Assembly (NCBI GenBank): GCA_964559175.1
Contig: CAZLGT010000014.1
Coordinates: forward strand, 19,870-83,869
Origin: Mariniphaga sp964559175
GTDB lineage: Bacteria > Bacteroidota > Bacteroidia > Bacteroidales > Prolixibacteraceae
Direction: 5' to 3'
Length of the DNA stretch: 64,000 nucleotides
Each line of letters opens with the position of its first letter. Position 1 is the stretch's first letter. Under the pieces are notes generated by a model that saw only the letters and a list, made by a program, of their open reading frames with translations, made no database searches and had not been told where the DNA came from. This document shows positions 36,731 through 46,249 of the stretch, piece by piece. Made by a program: the position numbers and the translations under genes.

Positions 36731-38584
36731 TTACTTAGGTCCCAAAGTGGAACCTTCATTATATTTCTGCATATTTTCTGCATCGTATTTGCCCACGCCT
36801 TTTTCCATAAGAGCTTTTAGTTCATCCAAATGGTTTTGGTAAACTCCGCGCGGATTGGTGTTGTGTTTTGCCGCAACCGAAGCAGCCATTCCCACTACTT
36901 CTCCCATCATTCCGGTGGTGCGCATTACCCGAACGGTTCCCAACGCCACATGAGTCACACTGATATTGCGTCCGGCCATAAACAGGTTGTCCACATTTCG
37001 TGAGTAAAAACAGCGGTAAGGAATGGGGTATGGATGAATTCTTTTATGAACAGCAATGGATTTAAACTCCATATCCGGAAAATGTTCTGTGTTCTTCGGG
37101 TCGGGGTAGTGCAGGTCGATGGTCCATGTGGTTGGTGCCGATGCATCAGGATACACTACATAATCTGTAATGTCCTGTTCTTTAAGAATAAAATCACCAA
37201 GCAACCGGCGTGATTCACGTTTTCCGGCAATGTAAGCCACCCAATCCAGTCTGCGGTTGGCATATTCTTCCTTTGCTAAATTATTTTTAAGGGAAGACCA
37301 GTTGGAATAAACCACCAGTAATCCGTAATCGCGGATGCGTTCAAATTCGGTAATCTGGTCGAAGTTCATCCCCGTTTCCCAGGTCCATTCACCCATAGTT
37401 ACTTTTTCTGTATTCTTTTCATTGAATTCTACCCCATACTGAAATTTTGGGAAACTGACCGGTTGGTTTTCCTCCACCGAATACCACTGAACTGAAGAGC
37501 CCATGGTCATTTTATCGGCCACTTCGGGTGCGGTGGGTTCGCCAAATTCATCTCGCCCCTCGCGTCCCATGGCATAATCGGCACCGGCCAGAAAACCGAT
37601 GGTGCCGTCTCCGGTGCAGTCGGCAAACAGTGGTGCCGTAAATGACAGTTCTTCCGAAGTTTCGATGTGTCGGGCATGCACTTCGGTAATTCGCGAACCT
37701 TTTGTTTTTACATCAAACGCCCGGTAACTGGTAAACAGCGAAATGTTTTCTTCGGCCAGTACCATCTCCATTTTTTTCTCATCCTCGTAATATTCCGCTG
37801 GTTGTGCATTTCCGCCGCGCGATGGTCCGATTTCTTTTATGACATTACCCAGCGCAGGGAACGGTTCTACATTGATTCGGCCTCCAAGATGAACCCGCAC
37901 TTCGGAACTGTTGTTGCCGCCCAGCACCGGACGGTCCTGGATGAGTGCAACCTGCAAGCCGAGCCGGGCTGCTGAAATAGCGGCTGCTGTTCCGGCCACT
38001 CCGCCACCAATCACTACCAGATCGAATTCGCTGGTTTCTTTTGGTTTTTTTGGAATGCCAAGTTGTTTCTTTCTGAATTTCTCCAGAACAGCAATCTCAT
38101 TCGGTGGGGGCATGTTTCCTTTCGTAAAATAAATCGCATCTACCCGACCATTAAAGCCGGTAAGATCCTTTAGAGTAATCGTTGCATTTTTGCTCAGAAT
38201 ATTGACTTTCCCGGCATTCTGCCAAAACCACTCCGAACCGGAAGCGCCCAAAACCGCACCCGTTTTTTCCCCGTTTACCAGTACCTGAAATTTTCCCGGA
38301 CCCTCTCCGTCATACCACGGCGAAGTCCAATTGAATGTTCTTACAAACACAATGTATTCCCCGGTTGAAGGGAACTCAACAGTTGTTTCCGCATCGGCAA
38401 CCGGAACGCCCATTCCGTGTGCTAAAAGATAGGAGGAACCCATCAAATCCATAAACTGCTGATCGACCACCCAGCCGCCTTTGTTTTCAAAGCTTTCGGC
38501 TTCGAGGAAGACAGAATGGTTTGATTGCGAAAAACAAATCATGGAGGTTGTAAAAATTGAAAGAAATACGAATATTGTTCTCAT
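36731..38584 (-). CDS. Secreted FAD-dependent oxidoreductase
   Basis: About 617 aa from ATG 38584 (ATG 38611 is also possible). A signal peptide (SMICFSQ) is followed by a beta-sandwich or CBM-like segment of about 130 residues (VFLEAESFENKGGW, PGKFQVLVNG), then an FAD-binding domain with the dinucleotide motif VVIGGGVAGTAAA near residue 200, SSEVRVHLGG and ADCTGDGTIG. This matches the FAD_oxidored type that occurs beside glycoside hydrolases in Bacteroidota PULs (sometimes labelled xanthan lyase). The substrate is unknown; oxidation or isomerisation of a sugar in the targeted glycan is a reasonable guess. Confidence 0.85.
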   Translation of the reverse strand: MRTIFVFLSIFTTSMICFSQSNHSVFLEAESFENKGGWVVDQQFMDLMGSSYLLAHGMGVPVADAETTVEFPSTGEYIVFVRTFNWTSPWYDGEGPGKFQVLVNGEKTGAVLGASGSEWFWQNAGKVNILSKNATITLKDLTGFNGRVDAIYFTKGNMPPPNEIAVLEKFRKKQLGIPKKPKETSEFDLVVIGGGVAGTAAAISAARLGLQVALIQDRPVLGGNNSSEVRVHLGGRINVEPFPALGNVIKEIGPSRGGNAQPAEYYEDEKKMEMVLAEENISLFTSYRAFDVKTKGSRITEVHARHIETSEELSFTAPLFADCTGDGTIGFLAGADYAMGREGRDEFGEPTAPEVADKMTMGSSVQWYSVEENQPVSFPKFQYGVEFNEKNTEKVTMGEWTWETGMNFDQITEFERIRDYGLLVVYSNWSSLKNNLAKEEYANRRLDWVAYIAGKRESRRLLGDFILKEQDITDYVVYPDASAPTTWTIDLHYPDPKNTEHFPDMEFKSIAVHKRIHPYPIPYRCFYSRNVDNLFMAGRNISVTHVALGTVRVMRTTGMMGEVVGMAASVAAKHNTNPRGVYQNHLDELKALMEKGVGKYDAENMQKYNEGSTLGPK

Positions 38585-38787
38585 AGTGGGGTTAAAAATA
38601 ATGAATTTCATTGCTATAATGAGAAGTCAATTCTATATTCTGTGTTTATCCGCATAATCAGCGGGAGAATTCTTTTACTTCCCCGCTGATATCGTTGATT
38701 TTCGGAGATTTCCGTCTTCCCTGAAAAGCAGTGCAAATCCCAGTATCAAACCCACAGGAACCGCTGGCAGCTATCCACTTCGATATG

Positions 38788-38994
38788 GAAAAACTTTCAC
38801 AGGCACGTGCCCTTTCGCACAGTATGTCGGAATTGCTGGCTGTCTCAAACGGCGCCGCCGGCGAAGGCAACGAATCTAAAGTATTGCGCGACAAGGCTTA
38901 CACCCTGCTGGCCGAAAAGGCCCGGATTATTCGCGAATATGGCCAGTATGTGTTCTGGAAAGACGAAAACAAACTGAAAAGGTATTTTGCTTAG
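38788..38994 (+). pseudogene. C-terminal remnant of a DUF6261-like protein
   Basis: About 69 codons from a Met at 38788 read like the C-terminal end of a Bacteroidota hypothetical protein, ending in VLRDKAYTLLAEKARIIREYG and QYVFWKDENKLKRYF before TAG. I recall this RDKAYT...GxYVFWKD ending from proteins of about 230-250 aa (DUF6261). The preceding coding region is absent. The reading frame is continuous upstream only to 38731. The strand is opposite to the surrounding PUL, and the remnant borders a repeat-rich gap, which suggests insertion and decay. Confidence 0.4.
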
Positions 38995-39083
38995 CAATTT
39001 AAAAGCCTCCCCTAGCCCCTCCGAAGGAGGGGAACCAGAGGAAAAACATTACAGAGCGTTTACCCTGTATGTTTTAAAAATGA

Positions 39084-39263
39084 GGCTGTCCAAATAGTCT
39101 AAATAGATATCAACAACTTATAAAATGAAAGCTGTTGCTTAAAAAAACCCTAAATCCTCCGAAGGGGGACTGTCTCCTCCCCGCCAACTGGCGGGAGGTT
39201 GGGTGGGGTCACAGCTTATAAATTGAACGTAGTATGTCAAATAGTTTAATTGTTTGGACAGCC
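39084..39263. mobile_element. Possible MITE bounded by an 11-bp inverted repeat
   Basis: GGCTGTCCAAA at 39084-39094 is mirrored by TTTGGACAGCC at 39253-39263. The 180-base interior contains the fragment AGCTTATAA-like sequences at both ends and a GGGGAG/CTCCCC-type hairpin (CCCGCCAACTGGCGGG at 39179-39194 approximately). No coding frame is present, so it would move only with help from a transposase in trans, if it moves at all. Confidence 0.4.
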
Positions 39264-39295
39264 CTGGGCAGTAATTTGTAAATTACTGACTTTAA

Positions 39296-39641
39296 GCGCC
39301 CCTGTGGGATTTGACCCTCCACGGGGGCTTTTCACCCGCCCCAGCGACTTTTGACCCGCCCCAACACGATTTTTGTTGCCCACAATTCGATTTGACCCTC
39401 CACAACGGGAAATTTCATGCTCACAACGAAAAATGACCCGCCCCTGCGCGATTTCGCTTGTCCACAACGGAATTTGGGCGGCCCCTGAGCGATTTCTCAC
39501 GGGCCACAGCGGGAATTGAGTGGCCCCTGAGCAATTTCTCAAGGCCACAGCGAAAAAATGAGCCTCCACAACGCAATTTCTGATGTTCACAACGGGAATT
39601 GACCCTCCACAACCGGATTTTTTGTTCTCACAATACATAAC
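39296..39641. repeat. Degenerate tandem repeat, unit about 21 bp, about 16 copies
   Basis: The block is built from imperfect units of 19-23 bases with the shape CACAACGGGAATTTGACCCTC or CACAGCGACTTTTGACCCGCC. CACAACG or CACAGCG begins most units, and an A/T tract and GACCC/G-C-rich tail follow. Units are too diverged for a recent expansion and vary in length, which argues against coding function. The minus-strand open frame through it (39246-39638) is rich in Cys, Gly and Ser only because of the repeat. Confidence 0.85.
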
Positions 39642-39776
39642 AAGCGGTTTGCAGAAGGTTTAAATGGCCTGACAGATTGAACTTTTGTTTTGCCAGGCGT
39701 AAATATTTTACTGTATTTACTGATTTTACAAAACTATTCAATTTTTTATTCCTGCAGATTCTTTCCTAAAATACAT

Positions 39777-41186
39777 TTAGCATGTTACCACTCTTAAATT
39801 CATCAATCTACCTAGTTTTTTTATCTTTTCTGCTACATGCCCTACACCGATGGCACAGTGGTGTGCCGGACCCTGTTCCGACCACCGGTTCATAAATTCT
39901 TTAGCACTGATTGAAAATTTATAGCGACTGTTGGTATTTCCAATTTCAAGAACAGGGCCTGGCACTGATTCACCTTCGGCAACCAACAGAAAAACATCGT
40001 TTTTGCCTTCAACCACTGAAAGCAGCGTAACCGGACCGTGTTTTACCGTCATCTGGATGGAAAGCCCTTTGCCGGGTTTTCCGTGGTAAACCGGCAGCGG
40101 AACCAGCTTCACCCGGCCTTCGGCTATGGCAAAATGAGCCGGCCCGTCGTGTCCCAGGTAAACCACATCATCGATAAAGTCCATCAGGTAGAATTCCGAA
40201 AAAGAACCTCCGGCACCGAATTCTGCCATAATTTTCATAGCTTGTGCATTCTTCACCTCGCACTCGCCGGCCACCGGAATGTTCTTTCCTGTAAGCAACG
40301 TATTTCCTGCAATAACTGAGGTGACAATGTTTTCATACTCATTTCCGGGTTCTCCCTCGTAATAATAGGCCATTGCGCCCAGATTATGGTTTTTCACAAG
40401 CTTATCGAGCGCCAAAGAGGTACGTGCTGCACGTTCAATTTCAGCAGGTTCGCACTCCGGGGATACTTCAAAAGCCGTATTAAACTCTTCAATTTTGCCC
40501 TCAACTTCAACTTCGGAAACTTCATCCCTGTATTTTTTGAGTTCGCACATTTCGAGCATTTCCATGTGTGTACCAAATGTTGCACTTTGTTTGGTAAGGT
40601 CGGTGTACACATCAAGCATTCCGCCATAATAACGGCCAAGCACGCCGAGCCGGTTGTTTCGCATGGCCACGGCTACCCGCGCAGCTTCGACCCATTCTTC
40701 GATTTCACACCAGGTTTTCTCGGAGACGATAAAACCGGTTACAATATCGTACCGGACTCCTGCCCGGTTAAATACCCCGGCAATTTCCGGAACCGAGCAG
40801 GCCTGGCAGTGTTCCAGCCAAACGCCGGTCATTTTTCCGCGGTCGTTCAGTGCGTTAAATTTTTCGTAATCGAGTTGCGGAACAGGCTGCATATTCAGCA
40901 AAACGAAGGGCGCCTTTACTTTTTGCGCCACGGGTAAAACCGTGGACGACAGGGCATAAGTGGAAATGTACAGAAATACCACCTCTACATCTTCCGCCTT
41001 CAGCAAATCTGCCGCTTCCCTTGCCTTTTGTGGGTTGTCGACCATTCCGGCATCGACTACCGTAACGTTAAAACTTTCAATCTTTTCTTTTATCTGGCGC
41101 TGGTACTTTTCCAGGTTTTCCAGTAAGCCCCCAAACTGGCCCCAGTATGTGTCGAGGCCTATTCCGAACAATCCGACTTTTGTCAT
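39777..41186 (-). CDS. L-fucose/L-arabinose isomerase family protein
   Basis: A 469-aa cytoplasmic enzyme of the aldose-ketose isomerase group (L-fucose/L-arabinose isomerase fold). Seen: N-terminal VGLFGIGLDTYWGQF, a nucleotide-like fold with VVDAGMVDNPQ, the mid-chain AYYYEGEPGNEYEN segment, SFSEFYLMDFIDDVVYLGHDGPAHFAIA, and the late HCAIGVGHVAEKIK. The late His in HHCAIGVGH fits a metal-binding position in these enzymes. It is probably the step that channels a released deoxy or pentose sugar into catabolism. It lies just downstream of GH106, so L-rhamnose-like or L-fucose-like products are plausible substrates (inference). Confidence 0.82.
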   Translation of the reverse strand: MTKVGLFGIGLDTYWGQFGGLLENLEKYQRQIKEKIESFNVTVVDAGMVDNPQKAREAADLLKAEDVEVVFLYISTYALSSTVLPVAQKVKAPFVLLNMQPVPQLDYEKFNALNDRGKMTGVWLEHCQACSVPEIAGVFNRAGVRYDIVTGFIVSEKTWCEIEEWVEAARVAVAMRNNRLGVLGRYYGGMLDVYTDLTKQSATFGTHMEMLEMCELKKYRDEVSEVEVEGKIEEFNTAFEVSPECEPAEIERAARTSLALDKLVKNHNLGAMAYYYEGEPGNEYENIVTSVIAGNTLLTGKNIPVAGECEVKNAQAMKIMAEFGAGGSFSEFYLMDFIDDVVYLGHDGPAHFAIAEGRVKLVPLPVYHGKPGKGLSIQMTVKHGPVTLLSVVEGKNDVFLLVAEGESVPGPVLEIGNTNSRYKFSISAKEFMNRWSEQGPAHHCAIGVGHVAEKIKKLGRLMNLRVVTC

Positions 41187-41213
41187 TTTGGTTGTTTATA
41201 ATTCTTACCTCTT

Positions 41214-44168
41214 TTAATTTTTTGCTTCCTGAATAGTAACCGGTCCCAGCAAACCCGATGGTTCCAGCCGAATCTCATCGATTGGCCTACCCCGAAAATC
41301 ATGTTTTAAATCGATGTTGGTCGATGTAAACTGTTTTTTATCCGGGAACATCTGGTCACCGCCTACCCGGTTGTACCAGGAGTTTACAACCTTTATTTCC
41401 AGCTTATTTTCTCCTTTTTGCAATTCTTCGGTTATTTCGACCCTGAATGGCGAAGTCCAGACAACCCCCTTGTTTTTTTCGTTTATTTTTACTTCCGCAA
41501 TCCCAACATCCTTTACGCTTCCCAAAATTAAAAAGTATTGTTTGTTTTTTTGAGGTTCAAAACCGATTTGAACAGTTTTGGTGTAAACTGCGGGGCCGGA
41601 GTAGTATTTAATTCCGTCATCGGGATGCTGTGTCCAGTCTGTCAACTCAGGAAATGTAACCGAACCGGGACCGCCCCATACGGGATCGAAGCTGACCGTC
41701 CATTCTCCGGTAATTTCTTCCAGTGTTTCAAAATCGGGATAATTTCGTTGCGCCGGGCCTTGCACATTTGCAGAAATTGAATTGTTGAACACTACCATAA
41801 CCGCGCCGTAGGGTTCCAATGTCAGCGGAACAGTTGTCAAGCCATCTTGTTGGGAAAAAGCTTTGGCTTCACGAATTTCCCCTGTCAGGGCATCCCACAA
41901 TTCGGGTTGTTTCCCAGCGACCCGGAACCGGGCGTTTACTTTTTGCCGTTCAGTGGTTTGGTTGGTCACAAAATAGACATCGCTCTCACCAATGGTATAG
42001 TGAATGTAATCGAAATCGGTTTTACTGTCGTTTTCCAAAATATCGAAATCAGCCGGTATCCCTTTTGAAAGGATATAATCTCGCGCCGTCATTCCCCAGG
42101 CAACTGTTCCGTTTCCATATGGTTTTTCATCTTTCCCTGATGGTGTCTCACCCCAGATTTTATCAGCCAGTTCCTGAAATTGTTGTTGTGCTTCAGCTCC
42201 ACCCACTAAACTAACCATTCCTATCGGCTTGTCACCTAAAACCGTTGCACCCTGCTGCAATAATTCTTCCGTCTTTTTCAGCACGGCAAGCGACAATACT
42301 TTATGGTCGGGTAAAACCAGGATGCGATATTTCACCCCGCCGGGAACGGTAATTTTTCCGTCCTCCACTTTTAACTGCAGAAAAATGGTTTCATCAGTCA
42401 CATCGTAATCAAAATCGGGCATCACACCGGCCGGGTCTGAATGTTTATAAGGAAATACATTCGGCACGTGGTCGCCGTAATAATAAAGCACATCGGCCAC
42501 AAATTTACCTTCCTGAACAACAGATTGTGTGCGGTGCATATAGTCGATGAATGCTCCCGACTGCTCCCACCATGTAACCTGAGGATTTACATGGGTTCCC
42601 GCAAAATATTCCTGCCCGGGTAATCCCATTTCAGGAGGCGAGCAGGTGAACGTGTGAAAATACATCCGGTTCAGTCCTGCACAAATTTCGTGGTCGAATG
42701 CGGATTTCTGGTCGTGCCACAACTCGTCGTTCCAGTGGGGACCAATTGTGGTAAACGACTCTGCACCAACAATCTTTTTGCCGTAAATATGTGCCGCAGA
42801 CGACGCCTGCTTTAAGAAAAACCTGTTTTCCGGGTTCGGACGATGTGGAGACGGCGACCAGAACTCACTCATTACAATATCGTTAAAGCCATAGTTTTTT
42901 ATTCCATCCATCGGGCCGGCATGCGGACCGGCAGACTCAGGTTGAATACCCATATTGTATTTATGGGCATAATCCTGGAATACGGCGTAGTGGTTGAATG
43001 CAACCAAATCTCCTAGTGTTTTTCGGAAATCGGCCAGAAAAGCGTTGGAAGTTTCAATGTCTTCAATGACATAACCGGCCACAACAGGCAAATAATTCAT
43101 CAAATCATACCCCCGGTATTGCATAAATTCTTCAGCAAAATTATCGGTCCAGTTCATTCCGCCACACTCCCAGCTATCGGTCTCCATGTATTTTAGCGTT
43201 GTTCCCACATGATCACCGGCTGCTTCAAAAATGGGTTCCACCACATCGTTCCAGTAAAAATCGAATGCCTCTTTGCTCATGTAATCCAGTACACTTCCCT
43301 GCCAGTCGCCACTGGAAGTAGAGACATGGGAGTCGGTACAGGTATATCCGATTCTTAAAATGCTCCACTGCCCCTCAGGAGCCTGCCAGTCCAGGCGACC
43401 TTCGGCATCCATCCGGGAAGTCAGATTCAGGATATCTTCCTTTTTTACAATATAACTGGTTCCAACCTGCGACCTTGTGTTACTGCGGGGTGTGTTCGTC
43501 AGTAAAAACCGGGTATCCGGAGCAGAACCCCCCAGTTCATGGTAACCCAGTTTTAAATCCAAATCAGCAATAAGATCATTCGTTTTTCGGGCATCGTTAA
43601 CCGGAAAGGCAAGCACCACAATATCTTTATAAAAATCGTTTCTGCTATTGGGTAACTCTAACTTTACTGAAACATTTTTATTGCCTGTAATTTTTGTTTC
43701 GGAAAAGGTAATCTGCTTTGCTGCGTATTGCGGAGTTACCCTGGGACCTCCCAGGTTCCATCCGCTTTGAATGTTAAAGCCCATCTCAAGCTCCAGTCTT
43801 TTGGCTTCGTCGAGGGCAAAAACGAACAGTTTATTCCATTCATCCGAACCAAACAAAGGACCAGCAGGTATATCTTTGTTTCCTCTTTGATTATGGCCTC
43901 CGGCGTCAAAAATCATCGCTCCCTGAAAATTCCGGGATTTCATGGCTTCCAAATCTTTTGTGATTGCAGCTTTGTTTACATTCCCATTAAGCCACCACCA
44001 CCAGCAGTTAACACCGTATTCACGGGGTGGATTCCGGAATTCCTCCCGAACCTGATCGATAGTAATATTTGAACTGTTTTTTTCTGTATCTGCGGGTTTT
44101 TCGCAACTGATTATTACAAACAGCAACGCTATTGCAACAGGATACCAGCTTCTCTTTGTTGAGTTCAT
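41214..44168 (-). CDS. GH106-type alpha-L-rhamnosidase lipoprotein
   Basis: A 984-aa lipoprotein (lipobox VIISC, residue 22). The N-terminal catalytic part has the marker REYGVNCWWWWLNGNVNK, the SGWNLGGPRVTP segment, and the acidic YMETDSWECGGMNW and EFMQYRGYDL blocks found in GH106 enzymes. The remaining two-thirds contain beta-sandwich domains (EKNKGVVWTSPFRVEITEE) as usual for the family. GH106 enzymes remove terminal alpha-L-rhamnose from pectic rhamnogalacturonan and related polymers. It follows SusD, so its products likely enter through the SusC/SusD pair. Confidence 0.88.
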   Translation of the reverse strand: MNSTKRSWYPVAIALLFVIISCEKPADTEKNSSNITIDQVREEFRNPPREYGVNCWWWWLNGNVNKAAITKDLEAMKSRNFQGAMIFDAGGHNQRGNKDIPAGPLFGSDEWNKLFVFALDEAKRLELEMGFNIQSGWNLGGPRVTPQYAAKQITFSETKITGNKNVSVKLELPNSRNDFYKDIVVLAFPVNDARKTNDLIADLDLKLGYHELGGSAPDTRFLLTNTPRSNTRSQVGTSYIVKKEDILNLTSRMDAEGRLDWQAPEGQWSILRIGYTCTDSHVSTSSGDWQGSVLDYMSKEAFDFYWNDVVEPIFEAAGDHVGTTLKYMETDSWECGGMNWTDNFAEEFMQYRGYDLMNYLPVVAGYVIEDIETSNAFLADFRKTLGDLVAFNHYAVFQDYAHKYNMGIQPESAGPHAGPMDGIKNYGFNDIVMSEFWSPSPHRPNPENRFFLKQASSAAHIYGKKIVGAESFTTIGPHWNDELWHDQKSAFDHEICAGLNRMYFHTFTCSPPEMGLPGQEYFAGTHVNPQVTWWEQSGAFIDYMHRTQSVVQEGKFVADVLYYYGDHVPNVFPYKHSDPAGVMPDFDYDVTDETIFLQLKVEDGKITVPGGVKYRILVLPDHKVLSLAVLKKTEELLQQGATVLGDKPIGMVSLVGGAEAQQQFQELADKIWGETPSGKDEKPYGNGTVAWGMTARDYILSKGIPADFDILENDSKTDFDYIHYTIGESDVYFVTNQTTERQKVNARFRVAGKQPELWDALTGEIREAKAFSQQDGLTTVPLTLEPYGAVMVVFNNSISANVQGPAQRNYPDFETLEEITGEWTVSFDPVWGGPGSVTFPELTDWTQHPDDGIKYYSGPAVYTKTVQIGFEPQKNKQYFLILGSVKDVGIAEVKINEKNKGVVWTSPFRVEITEELQKGENKLEIKVVNSWYNRVGGDQMFPDKKQFTSTNIDLKHDFRGRPIDEIRLEPSGLLGPVTIQEAKN

Positions 44169-44364
44169 GATATGTTAATTGAAATTATTAATTGATTGAA
44201 TTTTTACATTTTTGTTTCGAACCATAAAAAGGAATACATTCAGATTTAGAAGGGCATTTTTCCCTCCCGGAAACTTTGTTCATGCACAAATGAAAAATAA
44301 TACAGCCAATCCGGTGCGCATTTTCCTGATTTTGTAACCTTTATGTCAGTTTGTGTTATATTTT

Positions 44365-44417
44365 AAAAAAGCTGCCTGTTTTTCGATCCTTTACAGAAGG
44401 ATATAAAAACAGGCAGT
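44365..44417 (-). terminator. Terminator after susD
   Basis: CTGCCTGTTTTT (about 44372-44383) is complementary to AAAAACAGGCAG (about 44405-44416), with an inner ATCCTT/AAGGAT stem. On the minus strand the hairpin is followed by CTTTTTT, so it likely ends or attenuates the susCD message before GH106. Confidence 0.75.
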
Positions 44418-44437
44418 CATCACACAATAGATTTAAA

Positions 44438-46231
44438 CTATTTTCCTTGCCAACCAGGATTCTGTTCAATCATCACATCTGTATTTGTATCAATAATTGT
44501 TTGTGGAATTGGCCACAAATTGTAATTAAAGTTGAGTGTGGCTTCTGTTTCCGGCCAGTGTGCATAATTTCTGATTCGTTCAACGGCAATATTTCCTCCC
44601 ATTCTAAGCAAGGTATTCCATCTACATTCTTCATAAACCAGTTCTCTCGCACGTTCATCGAGTATTGTGTTGAAATTGTCATCCATGTCTGCTGCAGTAA
44701 CAAGATAGCTGCATTGAGCCCTTTCTCTTAGCAGATTTACGTCTGCAGCTGCACCTGCATGGTCGCCAAGTCGCTGTTTAGCTTCTGCTCTTAGCAGGAT
44801 AGTTTCCGGCAATCGGATGATATAATCATCACGAAATAGATTACTGCGGTTTTCTCCATCTTCAACTCCTGTGAATTTGTCTGCAGCAATTTTACATGAG
44901 ATGGGATAAATTTCACTTGTATTGTTCAGTATTGTAACAGCATCTTTATCCATACCATACATAACGTTCCAGGGAACAATTTGCCTGTAGTATGGTGAAG
45001 TTTCTACATTTCCTTTGAAGCGACGGCGGAATACAATTTCAGAATTCCGCAAATCTTCGGCATACTTTCCTTCGTAAATTTCATCGCGGGCATACATGGT
45101 AATGTTTATCTGTGAAATACCTCTTCCGCCAACATCTTCCAGTGTCCCGTTTGTGTGAGCACCGGCTATATCACGAAATACAGGGCCATAAGTACGTGCA
45201 TAATTCAGTTTTGATTTTCCGTCTTCAGCACGATAAGCTTCATAATCTACCTGTAAGGTCCAGATACTTTCATTATTCCCGTCCTGGTAATTTACATTAC
45301 CCTCCTGGAACAAATCCCAGTAATAATTAGGTGTCAACTGCAAAGTGTCAACTTTTTCAGTTTCATTGAATACCCCATTTTTATATATGTCAATTAGCAC
45401 AGTTTGTTCGTTTGCACGGGTTCCAAATCTTGAATCCATTAAACTGTAAAGACCTCCGTCAATTACAGTATTTGCATAAGAAACAGAGTTGTTATAAGCG
45501 GTTTGCGCCTCTCCACTATTCCCTTCTTCTTCTAACTGAATACCCAATGCCAGATATAGTTCAGCAAGGTTATGCTGAACAGCTCCACGAACTAAACGTC
45601 CCCCGGCAATTGTTGTTTCAGGCATATCATTTTCAATAGCTTTCATTTCGTCAATTGCAAACTGATAGGTAGCTACACGGGAAACAGGTTCAAAATCGTA
45701 ACGCGGAGAAGTGGAAATTTCAGTGACAATCGGTACCCCGCCAAATAATTCACCAAGGTTACGATAAGCAAATGCTCTAAAAAAGCGGGCCTGTGCCAAA
45801 GCATAAGCTTTTTCTTCGTCTGAACCCCACGAAATTTCCGGTAGCTCTGCTGCATAAATAGCAAGGTTTGCCCTTGAAATTACATAGTACCAGGTTGAAT
45901 AAACCTGATAAAAGGTATCATGGTCAGGATTTATGTTACTATAATCACTAAACGTGTTTCCGCGCCTGATTACAGGTACATCATACATGTCTGTTCCTTT
46001 TCCTTTCCAGTCAAAAATCCAGCGAGCTTCAGTGGGATTTGCCCACAAATCCCTGATGTGGGAATAAATACCGACCAAAACCTGATCGACCTGGGCCGAG
46101 GTTGAGAAAGCATTGTCAATTGTATAAAAAGTTACCGGGTCCTCTGCCAGAAAAATATTATCTTTTTCACAACCAGTAAAGGATATCAGCAGCAACAATA
46201 GTATTATGGAGAAATATTTTATCTTTTTCAT
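44438..46231 (-). CDS. susD: SusD/RagB-family glycan-binding lipoprotein
   Basis: A 597-aa outer-membrane lipoprotein (lipobox SFTGC, near residue 21) of the SusD/RagB fold, mostly alpha-helical with TPR-like pairs. Markers are the N-terminal VTFYTIDNAFSTSAQVDQVL, ARFFRAFAYRNLGELFGGVPIV, and the C-terminal DDYIIRLPETILLRAEAKQRLG. SusD closes over the SusC barrel like a lid and binds the substrate. It directly follows the SusC homologue and is co-transcribed with it. Binding residues cannot be read without a structure. Confidence 0.95.
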   Translation of the reverse strand: MKKIKYFSIILLLLLISFTGCEKDNIFLAEDPVTFYTIDNAFSTSAQVDQVLVGIYSHIRDLWANPTEARWIFDWKGKGTDMYDVPVIRRGNTFSDYSNINPDHDTFYQVYSTWYYVISRANLAIYAAELPEISWGSDEEKAYALAQARFFRAFAYRNLGELFGGVPIVTEISTSPRYDFEPVSRVATYQFAIDEMKAIENDMPETTIAGGRLVRGAVQHNLAELYLALGIQLEEEGNSGEAQTAYNNSVSYANTVIDGGLYSLMDSRFGTRANEQTVLIDIYKNGVFNETEKVDTLQLTPNYYWDLFQEGNVNYQDGNNESIWTLQVDYEAYRAEDGKSKLNYARTYGPVFRDIAGAHTNGTLEDVGGRGISQINITMYARDEIYEGKYAEDLRNSEIVFRRRFKGNVETSPYYRQIVPWNVMYGMDKDAVTILNNTSEIYPISCKIAADKFTGVEDGENRSNLFRDDYIIRLPETILLRAEAKQRLGDHAGAAADVNLLRERAQCSYLVTAADMDDNFNTILDERARELVYEECRWNTLLRMGGNIAVERIRNYAHWPETEATLNFNYNLWPIPQTIIDTNTDVMIEQNPGWQGK

Positions 46232-46249
46232 AATTGTTGTTTTTTTTAA

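Larger units (their letters stand above)
38995..39776. other. Repeat-rich non-coding gap inside the PUL
   Basis: 782 bases without a credible gene. From left to right it holds a GC hairpin (CCCCTCC-GAA-GGAGGGG near 39013-39030), a 180-base unit bounded by an 11-bp inverted repeat (39084-39263), and a degenerate tandem array (39296-39641). The right end, 39642-39776, shows nothing I recognise. Confidence 0.85.

Noticed and set aside
38658..38894. 78-codon minus-strand frame upstream of the FAD oxidoreductase
   Set aside because: No start context or family sequence; it is opposite the better plus-strand remnant.
39246..39638. Minus-strand open frame of 130 codons rich in Cys, Gly and Ser
   Set aside because: It follows the degenerate tandem repeat exactly, has no ribosome-binding site, signal peptide or domain, and unit lengths vary, which would shift the frame if it were coding.
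39296..39641. CRISPR array
   Set aside because: Repeat units of about 21 bases are contiguous with no spacers.
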